Source of the DNA: Trichoplax sp. H2
Taxonomy: Eukaryota; Placozoa; Uniplacotomia; Trichoplacea
Assembly: GCA_003344405.1 (NCBI GenBank)
Contig: NOWV01000207.1
Span: 1 to 64,000 of the forward strand
DNA length: 64,000 bases
Direction of reading: 5' to 3'
Shown here: one piece after another, positions 38,484-49,791 of the stretch
How the letters are laid out: every line of letters begins with the position of its first letter
How positions within the stretch are numbered: the first letter of the stretch is position 1
Program-made: the position numbers and the translations under genes
Notes under the pieces: generated by a model
What the model was told of the DNA's origin: nothing
The model's database searches: none
What the model saw: the letters and a program-made list of their open reading frames with translations, nothing else

Positions 38484-38902
38484 TATATAAGTTGTACCTA
38501 ACCACGATGAAAATCAGTCCGTGAACTACTGTTAAGGCATGATAGCCAAAATGCTCAATAGAAATAATGACAGTTTGCCTATCATTGCAACTAAATGTTC
38601 AATTGTGAGGCAGATAATGTACCTATTTATGGGTTCCCTTGAGGGCACTATCATTTATAGGCTTCGTAGAGCCGTCAGAGGTATTTAAAACTAAACATTT
38701 GCTAACCAATCGCTCTTAAGATCCGTTTGAGGTCTGATAATAAATAATTATAAGTAGAGGTGAAAGTCAGTAGCAATGCTGAGTCTGGTAAGCGCAGCGG
38801 CTATTACCTTATTGAGTAGTATAGTCAGTTAAGTGCCATTGATAAATGGAAATCATTGCCTGTGTTGGCAACTATTGCCAATTAATCATGGCTGCAATAG
38901 AG
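38484..38902. repeat. Right haplotype copy at gap 4 with 88-bp indel
   Basis: Same sequence as 38029-38360 plus the segment 38645-38732. That segment is flanked by TTGAGG (38639-38644 and 38727-38732), so it was either inserted with a 6-bp duplication or deleted from the other haplotype by recombination between short repeats. Confidence 0.85.
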
Positions 38903-39010
38903 TCTGGCGGAAAGAGCACTCTCGTACGTTGTCATACGTCTAAAAGAGACTATTCAAAGAAATAGAGAGGGATATTTTCTTTCATTAGTTGCTGAATAAG
39001 TACATCAACC

Positions 39011-39841
39011 ATGCAGTCAACGAAGCACATAGACGATGAGCATTATCACTATCTTGCTATTCTAGCATCCTATTCTGAATACGACCTAAATTACAGGTAT
39101 GTACAGTATAATCTTATACTGCGTAATGCAAGACTGGATTATTTTATTTTTATTAGCCTAATAAAAAGTAAATAGAAAATGGTGTCACGAATTCGTAATA
39201 GCAGAGCGCATTGCATATCCTACGGTAACGACGGCAGTCTGATATACGGTAGTCATTGCCGTAGTCCATTGCTACAGAAGCGATCTTCCACGATCCATGG
39301 TAATCAGTCCAAGTTGATACTAGCCAGATATTGGATTAAGGTTAATGAATTGATGTACTGTATATTATCTCATTAATATACACCTTAATTGACTCCAGGT
39401 AGTCATGTACTATCGTGGACAAGTCTGTAATCCTATCTAGTGTCATGTTATATCATGGAGTTAAGAATTGAAAATGATATAGTGTTGTGAATACCATGGT
39501 TGTATACAGGCTAATGCAGCAATAGAAAGAAAGAATAGAGTAAAGTGATCCAATGAAGGAACATTTTTCAGCATATTGACCCAAAGTCAAAATACAATCC
39601 GTTTAGCCTACTGTCAGCCACTACCGTCTCGGGATGAGTGCCTGTGAGCTGTCGTTTATTTCCATTCCATTGGTTCTGTTTGCTAAATTGGCATCACACT
39701 ATCCTATCTTACAGCAATGATACTGGAGGTATGGTAGTTGCCGTCTTAAGACAACACAGTTATCCGATCAAGCATTTAAGCTTGTACGAGTCGTCATCCG
39801 AATCAGCATCAAGCAGGCGAGAATCATTGTTGCAGTCATGA
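39011..39841 (+). CDS. Weak candidate for a small spliced gene, product unknown
   Basis: ATG at 39011 opens a 28-codon frame starting MQSTKHIDDEHYHYLAILAS and ending in a good donor (ACAG/gtatgt, 39096), phase 2. An acceptor after a pyrimidine-rich tract at 39714 restores an open frame (39715-39841) ending LYESSSESASSRRESLLQS and a TGA, giving about 70 aa. A rival second exon at 40478 (start LDRDREKYRNSINRLQHCL) also fits the phase, and an open segment at 40769-40849 ends in gtaagt. I do not recognise the product. The exon structure is my own reading and could be chance. Confidence 0.3.
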
Positions 39842-40079
39842 GAAGAACCAAAACCCACTACTGTATCAGCTCATCACTGCTATTTGTTTGGAGTTGTGTT
39901 GCATAACTATTTCATCTGGTTATAAAAACAGTTTGATTGCAACGAGGGACTATTGAAAGACGGAAGAGAAACCACCACTCATTGCCAAAATGGCGAAGAC
40001 GGAGTTGATTTACTATACAGTACTGTACAACTCAGGGATCGCTACGGCATAAACTACTTTACTATGAACTTCTAGAACC

Positions 40080-40660
40080 AGTGTACAGTATAATACAGTA
40101 CAGTGTATGATAACAGTACTGTACACTGTACACTGTACAGTCTCTCGGGCTCTTTCTGTTTTGACCGTTTAAGGACAAGGGTGGGCGTGACATCACCCGG
40201 CACGATCAATAAACATGATTGGTCACCTTGGTATTATCTTTCAAATTTAAAAATGAGTGCTCAGACATACAGACGCATGCAACATGGATACCCCTGTACT
40301 GTACTGTACTGTACTGTACTACACTGACTGTCCATTGTACAGTACAATGTACAGTACAACACATTACAGTGTACAGTACAATGTACACTACAGCAATCCG
40401 AAATTGATTTTGGACAGGGATATTTTGAAAACGATTTTGGATTAAATCATCAATACTCTATCTGTCTCTTTTCAGTTTGGACAGAGATAGAGAGAAGTAC
40501 AGAAATTCCATTAATAGACTGCAGCACTGTCTTGATGAACACGATATCACTTCATTAGCCTCACTAGAAGCTCAACATTCTCCTTTTCAATTTTGGAAAT
40601 GTCCAGTACAGAACCCTACAGTATACTGTATCCTCAGCGACTGTACAGAACAGTACAGTA
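40080..40660. repeat. GTAC-rich palindromic low-complexity DNA
   Basis: Dense runs of TGTACAGTACA and ACTGTACACTGTACA at 40080-40140, 40290-40395 and 40605-40660, including four tandem CTGTA units near 40294. The runs are largely self-complementary, so long hairpins can form. The same vocabulary recurs at 56.1-56.8 kb and 59.4-60.2 kb. The open frames reported in both directions are by-products of this composition. Confidence 0.8.
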
Positions 40661-40849
40661 CTGTATTTTTAGTGTCCGTCCGTGCTACTTGACAAACGTC
40701 CGTACACGACTGTATAAGTGTTATATGCCCCTTCAACCGAACCGGCCAATCGATTACACTAGGCAAGCTCGGTTGAAAGCATCCCCACCGACGAATTCTC
40801 GCCATCGACTGCAATAAATTGTTGCAAAAACGAAAGGAGAAATGTAAGT

Positions 40850-42315
40850 TTGACTTTCTGTAATGAATTGAATGATTGGATTGATTCTTTTTTACTTGGG
40901 AGGGAAGTAGGAACGGTGAGAAAGGAGTTCTTGTCGAGCATAAATTATCGCATCCTCTCTTGTCTTGAAATCAATTTGCCAGTAGTGTAGAGCTAGACGA
41001 TACAGAAAGAACATTATCGTGTCCAGTTGAAGAGAAGAGAATTTCACTGTAGTTACAGAAATTCATTGAAATGAGAAATGCAATACAGATCTTTTAAAAC
41101 GGACGCGTTTACAGAAATTGTATTTTCATAATTTATCCACAGTATCTGTTATTTATTTTATCAGTAAAAATAGACTTGAATAACGGTGATACAGTTGATA
41201 TACTGTCAACGGTCCAATACAAGTTATTTGCCATTTCTGTGACTGAAATCTCCCTTTGAAGATTTGCAAACAACACGACAGTAAACAGACGAAAGCCTGT
41301 TCCAGGATCTGTTTCTAGTCTTGACTAGTTCATGTTGTATAGTACATTACGGTTCTGATTAAATATTGCATATCGTAATAAGAGGATAATTGGAAACCAC
41401 AGACTTGGCCATGAAACCATCGATCAGAACAGACCGCCTGACTCAATCTGTCATTGAATCGATTCCTTGATCCAATTTATAGAGTCAACATCCGTTGAAG
41501 CATGCATGATCGTCAATCTGTTTCTATGGCGATTTAATTTATACTGGCAATATTATTTTAAAATTGATTCTATGAAAACTTGGCTTAGATTCAGCCTGAT
41601 AACACTGCCCTTCAACCGTTTACAACATCGTTATAGCCTAAATTAGAATGTAACGAGAGGATGACGACTGCATTTGCAAACTTCAAGTTATTTCAACTTT
41701 TAACAGTAGAGTGTCAAAGCCCACCGTTGTAACAGACGGTCATTGCAAAGATACTTACATAGAATGCTATCGTCGAATTAGCCCTTTAACCTTGATGATG
41801 ATAGTAATCATGAAATATTCATTCAAAACAAATGTAAAATTTCCGAGTGTTATAGTCTAGTAACTGTAGGTTTAATCCATTCAGTGAGTAAGCCTAGACT
41901 TTATATAAGACCACTTTCCTTTTCATTGAGTTGACAGTATGGTATAATCCAGTCTAGCCATAAAAACAACTCTGTATTACCTAAACGTCGATGTTTTTTT
42001 ATCTCTTTGAAATGGGAAAGCAAAGACCCCTTACGTTATTATTATTAATTATTGTTTATATTATTTATTTGTAAAAGTGCCTACTGTTAATAATAATAAT
42101 TACAGTGGTACCACAAAATAAAAGACGCAATCAACAAATGAATTCACTTAGAAATACACAACTTTAAAAAAATAGATAATTCACAGAAATGGATTGCAAT
42201 CATTTCCATAAAGCAAATCCACCGTAAAGGTAGTAATGGTAACTAACGTCTTAAAACTCTTTTATATAGTTTATAGAAAATTCAATTCATTCAAAGATAA
42301 ACCATTGATACGGCC
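40850..42315. other. Region upstream of FBF1
   Basis: No gene seen with confidence. Contains a TAA/TAT-rich stretch near 42040-42110. It probably includes the promoter of FBF1. Confidence 0.5.
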
Positions 42316-45300
42316 ATGGAGAGATCTGGGAATCGCCCAAGGTAAAAGTACATTGTTAACCAAGACACAAAGTATCAAGCATATTATACGTTGTATACGT
42401 AGAAATGCCAAGAAAATTACCAGCTGCTTTTTAAAGATTGAATCTAGACGTCATCATTATCCTATTTATTGTTCTAAACATATTGACGACGTTCCATTTT
42501 AGATGTGCTGATTACTATATACTGCCTTAAAGCGACAATATTAGTCCACTTGAAATCATTTCGTACGATTGTATTATTACACAACTGATATCTAACCACT
42601 ATAGAATTTAAAACTTCTCTCCACATAGCCTATAGCAACTGATTTATTATCAAATATGCGTCTTAACGTTTAATGGTTAAAAGGATTTCATATGTTGTTC
42701 TTATTTATTCAGTGCAGTATACGGAAGCTGTATGAGTTGTACTGCAGTAGTTCACTTGATTAGTATAGCGATAATTTGTTGTTGATAGTATGTGCGTTAT
42801 GCTAGAATAATTACCCAGTTATACCATAGTTCTTCGCTTTATGATATTGTCTATTTACGTGTCGCATATCAAATCCGTTAAAATCTTACTGTAAACTATA
42901 ACTAGATGAATACCGTAATGATTAGCTATAATAATTAATTATTATTTACACCATATACTCATATAATTAATTAACTTATCTACTTTCGTTTAAAACTAGA
43001 TCTTCTGCTTTTACTACCGGCTATGGTACTTCTTCTATCGATCCCAGGAATGAAATGGTAGAATCTGAAGAGGTAAACATTACCATTGACAATGTAATAG
43101 TATTATCTAGAGAGTTTATGGCTTTAGTGTGCCGCTTCTGCATATTAAATAGAGCACTAATAGTGAAAGAAATTGATACTTATACTAATACTACTTCTTA
43201 TTTGCTGCTATTGTATCATATGAACACACATCTAAATTTAAACTTGAATCATACTTTCCAAAACATAATGCGTACCTTTAATTTATTAGTGAATAAATAT
43301 TTGGTTGATCAATTATTTCCTCTAAAATCAGTCCCAATAAATCCACGATAATAACATGTGGATATCACAGTTGGAAACTGTTCTTTGCGCGTTATTGCTA
43401 CCGAAACCATGCAGAATAAACAGACTACTTTAAATTACCGTTTCGATTAAAATTTGTATTTGTTCTGTTTATTTGTGTATATTTAATCACTATGATTGTA
43501 AAGTTCTAGCATTTACTGGTTGATTTTGATTGGAAACCAACAATAAAACGTTTTTACGAAAGTTAGCTCAGTTTCATTATAATAGAAGCTTATGATTACG
43601 CTATAATTATGTAAGCATTATATTACCGTAACTGATGCAGTAAAAATTTAGTTATCTAAATAGCATGTTATCAATTCATCCTTGTACTATAAATTATCGC
43701 CAGGAAGAAGACGTTGTTCTATCCCCTGCCGAAGCTCAACGGATTGCCAACGAACTTGCTGTATGTCTCTTCGGACAGCATTTTAAATCGATAATCTGTG
43801 TATCTGCTTAGGAACGTATTCTTATTAGGATCATTTTACCTCCAATGTAACAGGGAATGGATGATATGGAAGCAAATTTATTCGGAAATTCATTAAAACG
43901 ATCTTCTAATGTTGTCAATCAGCAGGTCAAACCTTCACTGAAAGGTAGTATTATTTGCAAGATTCAAACAAAGAACTTAACTATCTTTTCCAATTAAAGT
44001 GTGGACATAAGTTTTAATCGTCTAAACTACTACATTTAGGATCCCCACCGAGAAAGTCACGTCACCAAGAATCATCTGAAATTAGTCCTTCACCTCCAGA
44101 TGCATCTTCGCAAGACTTTGGAGGTAACACATTATGATTTCCTTAACTTTTGATATCATAATTTATATTATATTGTAAAGCAGTTTACATGTGACAAAAT
44201 CATCATATTTACGTCATGTGTTATTCGTCATTGATAGATTTCGATGAAGACGATCCACTAGCAGGTCTTGGACTGTCTGACAGCGATGAAGAAGATTTCA
44301 AAAGGAAGAAGCAGAAAAAAATCACTAAATCAACTAGAGCGAAAGTTCCGCCTGCAGAAAAAAATCAACCTGGTATGTGAGGAGCTGTTTGATTAACAAT
44401 ATGCTGTTTCGTATTTTTAAAAATATTTTCGATTATTTAAAGAAGTGCCTTCGGGAAAAAGTCAGGCGGAAGATAAGGCACAACATGCTGACGTCGAACA
44501 AGTCAAGCGTGAGGTAGTCACATCTTCGAAACCAAAATCAGCAAATAAACTAACTAAGAAAACTGCAGATTCTGATGATGACATTACATTTGAAGCTGGA
44601 GGGCTATTAGATGACATGGGGTTTAGTGATGGAGAAAGTAAACCTCGATCAAAACCTGAGATGAAAGTTACTGTTGATGATGACGAAGATTTACAACCAG
44701 CGTCGGCAACTTTAGATAAATTTATTGGTAAAAGTAAGCCTGATGATGCCAAGCCAGGGCGAAAATTAACCGCTTTAGATAAGCTATTAAAAAAAGTAGA
44801 AGATACTAGTAACGATCACGAGGAAGGTAGATATAGCCATGCCATTAGCAAATACCCGTGGTAAACTGTTTTTCTACTTGTTTGAATGCCATACTGATGC
44901 GATATTATTTGCTAATACTAGAGGATAACCTAGCATTTGGCGATTATGTTCCATCTGCAGGAAGAAATAGTGTGCGTCCATCAACGGCATCATCGACACA
45001 AAAATCCGTTAGATTTTCAGGTAGCCTTTTCAGACGAAACATTTATAGAAAATCAATTTCTTAATACCAGCAATTATAGAAACTGGGTTGTAAGTAATGC
45101 AAAAATTAAACGCTGCATTATTTGATAAGTCACGGCTTTTGGTCTGTTATTGTGTAAAAATCATGATAGATTAACTATCTTTTTTAACACCCAATCGATT
45201 AGTATGCGCTAATTTGTATGTACTGTACTATTACGTTAACCATGGTATGCAATTTCATCGTAATAGACAGACTAATCACAACTATTGTTAATATTTTCTT

Positions 45301-48300
45301 ATTTACGTAGATGAACTCGACCGTCCTAAATCAAGTCCTGCCGGGCGTGATCGTAAAGCCAGATTGAATTCCAGTAAGCAATCTTCCATTCAGTTTGATA
45401 ATGAAGAAACAGAGTCTCAAAAATCGAACGATCCTTTCGAGGCTACGGAATCTTCTGGGGAAGATTGGCTCAGTCTAGAAGATAAAAGAATATCGCAGGT
45501 ACGAAAAACGCCTGCTAATTTACCGAAATCTCAACCTCCTAATGCTTCAGTTAAGAAAACCAAAGAGAATAAAAGTCAGAAATCTGACGATTGGTTAGGA
45601 CTTGATGACCATAACAATGGCCCTGCACCGGTGCCAAAGAAAGGTGCAGAAGGAGACAGAAGATCTGCTCCAAAATCTTCTCCGAGAACAGATAAAAGCA
45701 AGAAGCAATCTGCAGCTAACTGGCTAGGATTAGACGATGATAGCATTCCTATTCAAGAAAGTACAAATACTGATACATCACGATCGCCACCAAAAAGTCC
45801 TACTAGAAGAGGATCAGCTTCCGATTGGCTAGGATTTACAGATACTAATGAAGATAATTTTCAAGAAACTGCTACTGAAAGGCTTCACTCACCGCCAAAA
45901 AGCCCATCGAGAAAGGCAGGATCAGAATTTTCCAAATCACAAGATGATGTAACAGAGAACTCAGCTCAGACTGATGAGATTAAGCCTCCGCAAAGTCGTA
46001 GAAAGAATCGTTTTCAAGATAATGAACGGAAGTCAGCAGAAGCAATCTTTGGCGGTGACGATGATGATGATATCTTTAAGTTAGGAAAGAAAGATATCAA
46101 TAAACTACAGCAGCGCCCTGTAAAAAATCAACACTCAAGTAGCGAAGCAAAGGAAAGAAAGCAACCTGATACCAGCGATCCTCCTCCTAGGTAACTATTC
46201 TTTGTTTAGAGCTATAATTAATATAGTCACTAAAGCGATAAAACGTAGTGAACTAAAAACATATACATCACATCTGTTGTAGCCGATTACAGTCAGAAGG
46301 TGGAAATAAAGAAATGAAACACTCTAGCAGGCAAACCTCAGACGATGTTACGCATGATGTTGACGATACTTTCGAGAATGATGGTGAATTTCGAGCGAAT
46401 TTGTCAACTTCAAGGAGTAGTACGTCGAAAGAATTCGTTTCGCCGCCCACAGCTATAGGCAATCGGACCGATCGAGCTATAACAGAAAGAAATCAAACTA
46501 AAAGCTTTAATAAATCAGAACAACATACTGTATCAAAACCAGTAGAATATAGAGATCCAAGGATCATTGCTAGTCCTTTCACCGTAGGTTTCAAATCTTC
46601 TTGGGATGATTTGTGGAATTTTAGCTTCATTTTTATTGATTACTTGACGTAGTTTGATAATATATCGCGCTGTCATGATATTATAATAAATAGGAACAAC
46701 TAGTACCAGCTGGTCATTACGTGACTGAAGATGAATGGAAAACGTTATATAATAAGTACTTGGAAGCCGAACGTGAAAGGCAAAAGATTTATTTAGAATC
46801 TATAGCCAAGCAAGGAGAATACGAATCTAAGGTATTAATTTGTTAGCGTTGCATGCCTAAGTAACAAACTCAAAATTAGTTAAATTTTACTATCACTTTG
46901 ATATTTTAGATGAAAAGATATGAAGTGGAATGCAAGCAACTGCGTGATACCATGGCAGCTTCTGAACAACGCCACCTTGATGAAATGGAAGCATTAGAAA
47001 GAACATATGAGTAAGAATTGCCTTCCTACAGTATAATAAATTATTATGATATACCGAAGGTGAGTTTCAATCATTACTAACGACTGGTACCCGAAATTTG
47101 TAAATATTTATTTAGAAACCGCATTAAAAATTTAGAAGAAAATTATCAACGAAGGGAAAACCGGTAAGAACTAATACTCTGGCTATATCTCAAGGACGTA
47201 GTTCTTAAGCTGCGTCAAATATGATTTTTCCCTTACAAGTAGCATGAATTTTATTTGGATTCTTTTCTCTTTCTAAACATTTTAAAATTTGCGGTCATTT
47301 TTTATAAATAGATTGAAAGACGATCTTAGTAGTCAAACAACTCAGTTTGTCGACAAAATCCGTTTAGTGGAGACAGAGAAATCCGATTTAATGGTCAGTC
47401 ATGGTCGAAAAATTGCCAACGTAGAAGCTGCCAAAGTTACCGAAATTGAAGAAATTCGAAGGACTTACAGGTTAGGCAAATTTGTCCTTCTAATTTGAAT
47501 GAAAAGAAGGTATAAATTCATGCGCATTGGAACATAATTCTGCCAATCGAGCATTCTATAATTAATTAACCATTGCTATACATAATTCAACAATTAACCG
47601 TGGGTTAGAGCAACCATGGATGAAGTACGCCAACAATTTAATCAAGAAAAAGACCAATGGCAAGCAGCAAGAACAGAAGAAATTTCTGCACTCATGGAAA
47701 CTTACTCGCAGACCCAGTAATTACTAATGACTTGTTTCAAATGATGCACACCATTGAAGAAGACTACTTATCATATTTATTATTCCTATTTTGTGCTTAG
47801 GGCATTGAACGATTTAGTTCATCATGTCAAAACTACTGCATCTTCAGTTAATTCCTTACAAGGTAAAATGAAACAACAGCAGCAATATACGTTGACAGAG
47901 CGCGAACAATCAGCTAAAGAGAAAGATGAAGAACTGAAACGTAGGAAAAACTGATGTAGTAGTACAATATAATCTAGCCTAAAAAAGGTTAGTAAGATTC
48001 ATTTACTAATATGTACGCATCATTCCAAAGGCCTGCAAGAAAAACTTATCGAACAACATACTGAGATTGATCGAGAAAGACTGAATTTACAAACTCTGAT
48101 TGCCAAGATGGAAACGCATTATAAGGAACAAGTTAGACAAGTGCAAGAGGTCAGTGTCTAGTTTTGTAGTATTGTACATAATACGACATTTGGTGATGCT
48201 GATTCACGCACCACTTAATTTGCGCTGTCTTAATATTGTAGGAGAAGTGGAATATATCTCAAGAAGCTATGCGACTTAAAGCAAAGATAGAAGCTTATGA

Positions 48301-49791
48301 AGAAGATCACAGACAAACTTCTGAACGAATAGCGAAAGAAAGAATCGATGTTGAGAAAGCAAAAGTAAAAATATTTATAATGCACTATCACATTGCAAAT
48401 AAGAGTGCATTCTTAGTATCTTGTTTATTTTAAGGATGCCTTAAATAAAGAGCAAAAGGAAATATTAGCTCAATGTTATGAAGAACGTCGCTTGTTAGCC
48501 GCAGAAAGAGCAGAACTATTACGAAATCAAAATTTATCTTCATATCGTCAACAAACGGAACAAAATAAAGCACTAAAGGTCGCCAATATGCAACATATAA
48601 TAACATCTACAAAGAAAATATCGTCTATTCATCTTTCGATATCGTACAACAATAGTTAATACATTATCCAATTTATTTCGATAGACTGAAGCTGATATGG
48701 AAGTTTCCATTGTTGAGTTGGCTAAGAAAAAGGCGGAAGTCGAGGCCGAACGCGCTGGTTTACAACGGGAAAGAGAACAACTGATGAAAGAGCAAAATGC
48801 TGTAGAGCTAAACAAACAAAATGTTGAAAAATTAAAGAATAACATTACGAAAATGGAGATAGATATCAGTAAAAGAGCACAAGAAGTTGAGCACTTGAGC
48901 AAGGTTGCGGTTATATTAATTTTCTAGTGTATTTTGCTTGAAAGCGACTTAGTTATATTAGGCTTTTAGGTATAGTATCGTTCGGTGATCATGTAGTTAT
49001 TTTCTCGTGAACTACTAGATCGCTATTCAAATGCGTCATGAAAGTGAGAAAGCATTGCATGAGGCACTGATGATGCAAAGTGAGCTCGAGCAAAGAGCAA
49101 ATACAATAGAGGTTTGGCAGCAAAATGCGGAAGCTCAGGAAAGACAATTAGCGCAGGTATTCGTCATAAGTGAAGCCTATTTAATTTTTTCCTCCCGTAA
49201 AAGTAACTTCAATCTTATCTTTAACTAGGAGCGCTATGCTATAGCCCAAGAATGGAGAAGTATCGATAACCTCAAGCATGAACTTCGAAGCAGGGATCAT
49301 GAAGCAACTATGCACATTATCCATGATTCTTACAGTCAACGTACGCATGAACTATTAAGAATTATAAGTGATAGGAAATTATGAAATAAGTTATATAAGT
49401 AAAAGCATTAATGAAATCGGGTACTATTTATTTACCTGATCAAAATAGGTAAGAATTCATCTCTTGTTACGCAAACAAGTGACAACAAAAAAACTAATCG
49501 ACAGTTTCCAGTTATTAACATGCGTCCCAAATTGAATTCCGTTAAACAAAGTGCCAAGATTTTATCAAATGTATTTCGACAAGTAAGTTTATACAATATA
49601 ATGACCTGTGCGTTGTGGATACCTATTTATTTTCATTTATAAACCGTATTTATAGCTATTTGTACTATATTTGCTAGTGCTTCTAATGCTTTATTGAATC
49701 TTTTTTTTTAATGTAGGACGAGGAGGAGCTAGAAGATGAGAGAAACTTCCTTAATACAATTATGGACTCGAATTTGAATGTTCATTTATAA
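42316..49791 (+). CDS. FBF1: FBF1 orthologue, Fas-binding factor 1 (ciliary distal appendage/transition fibre protein)
   Basis: In animals FBF1 sits on centriolar distal appendages (transition fibres) at the ciliary base and gates protein entry. Exons: 42316-42341 and 43000-43072 (tentative), 43704-43760, 43854-43944, 44040-44123, 44238-44372, 44443-44826, 44934-45020, 45311-46190, 46283-46583, 46694-46831, 46910-47010, 47116-47163, 47312-47470, 47609-47716, 47801-47940, 48031-48149, 48242-48364, 48435-48578, 48685-48903, 49019-49156, 49229-49367, 49449-49582, 49717-49791. All phases agree; total 3903 nt, 1300 aa (human FBF1 is about 1130). The N-terminal third is acidic and disordered, with four WLGL-type motifs (Trp near 365, 407, 450, 485). 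The C-terminal half is a long coiled coil rich in E, K, Q and R. The C-terminus DEEELEDERNFLNTIM matches the family's conserved end. It converges on tepsin. Confidence 0.9.

Larger units (their letters stand above)
35232..39010. other. Non-coding region right of GPCR 3
   Basis: No gene recognised. Base composition becomes less AT-rich from about 36.4 kb, marking the change from the GPCR region to the conserved-gene block. Contains gap 4 with its two haplotype copies. Open frames at 35747-35947 (+), 36210-36401 (-) and 37847-38050 (-) have no supporting motifs. Confidence 0.6.

Noticed and set aside
40206-40445. Several overlapping frames rich in YCTVLYCT-like peptides
   Set aside because: By-product of the GTAC-rich low-complexity DNA, open in many frames on both strands.
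42236-42502. 88-codon frame with basic residues
   Set aside because: No motif recognised; it overlaps, in another frame, the proposed first exon of FBF1 and its intron.
43055-43351. 98-codon frame after the second FBF1 exon
   Set aside because: Only its first six codons belong to the proposed exon; the rest runs through an intron after gtaaac and resembles nothing.
48573-48902. 109-codon minus-strand frame
   Set aside because: Antisense shadow of a coiled-coil exon of FBF1.
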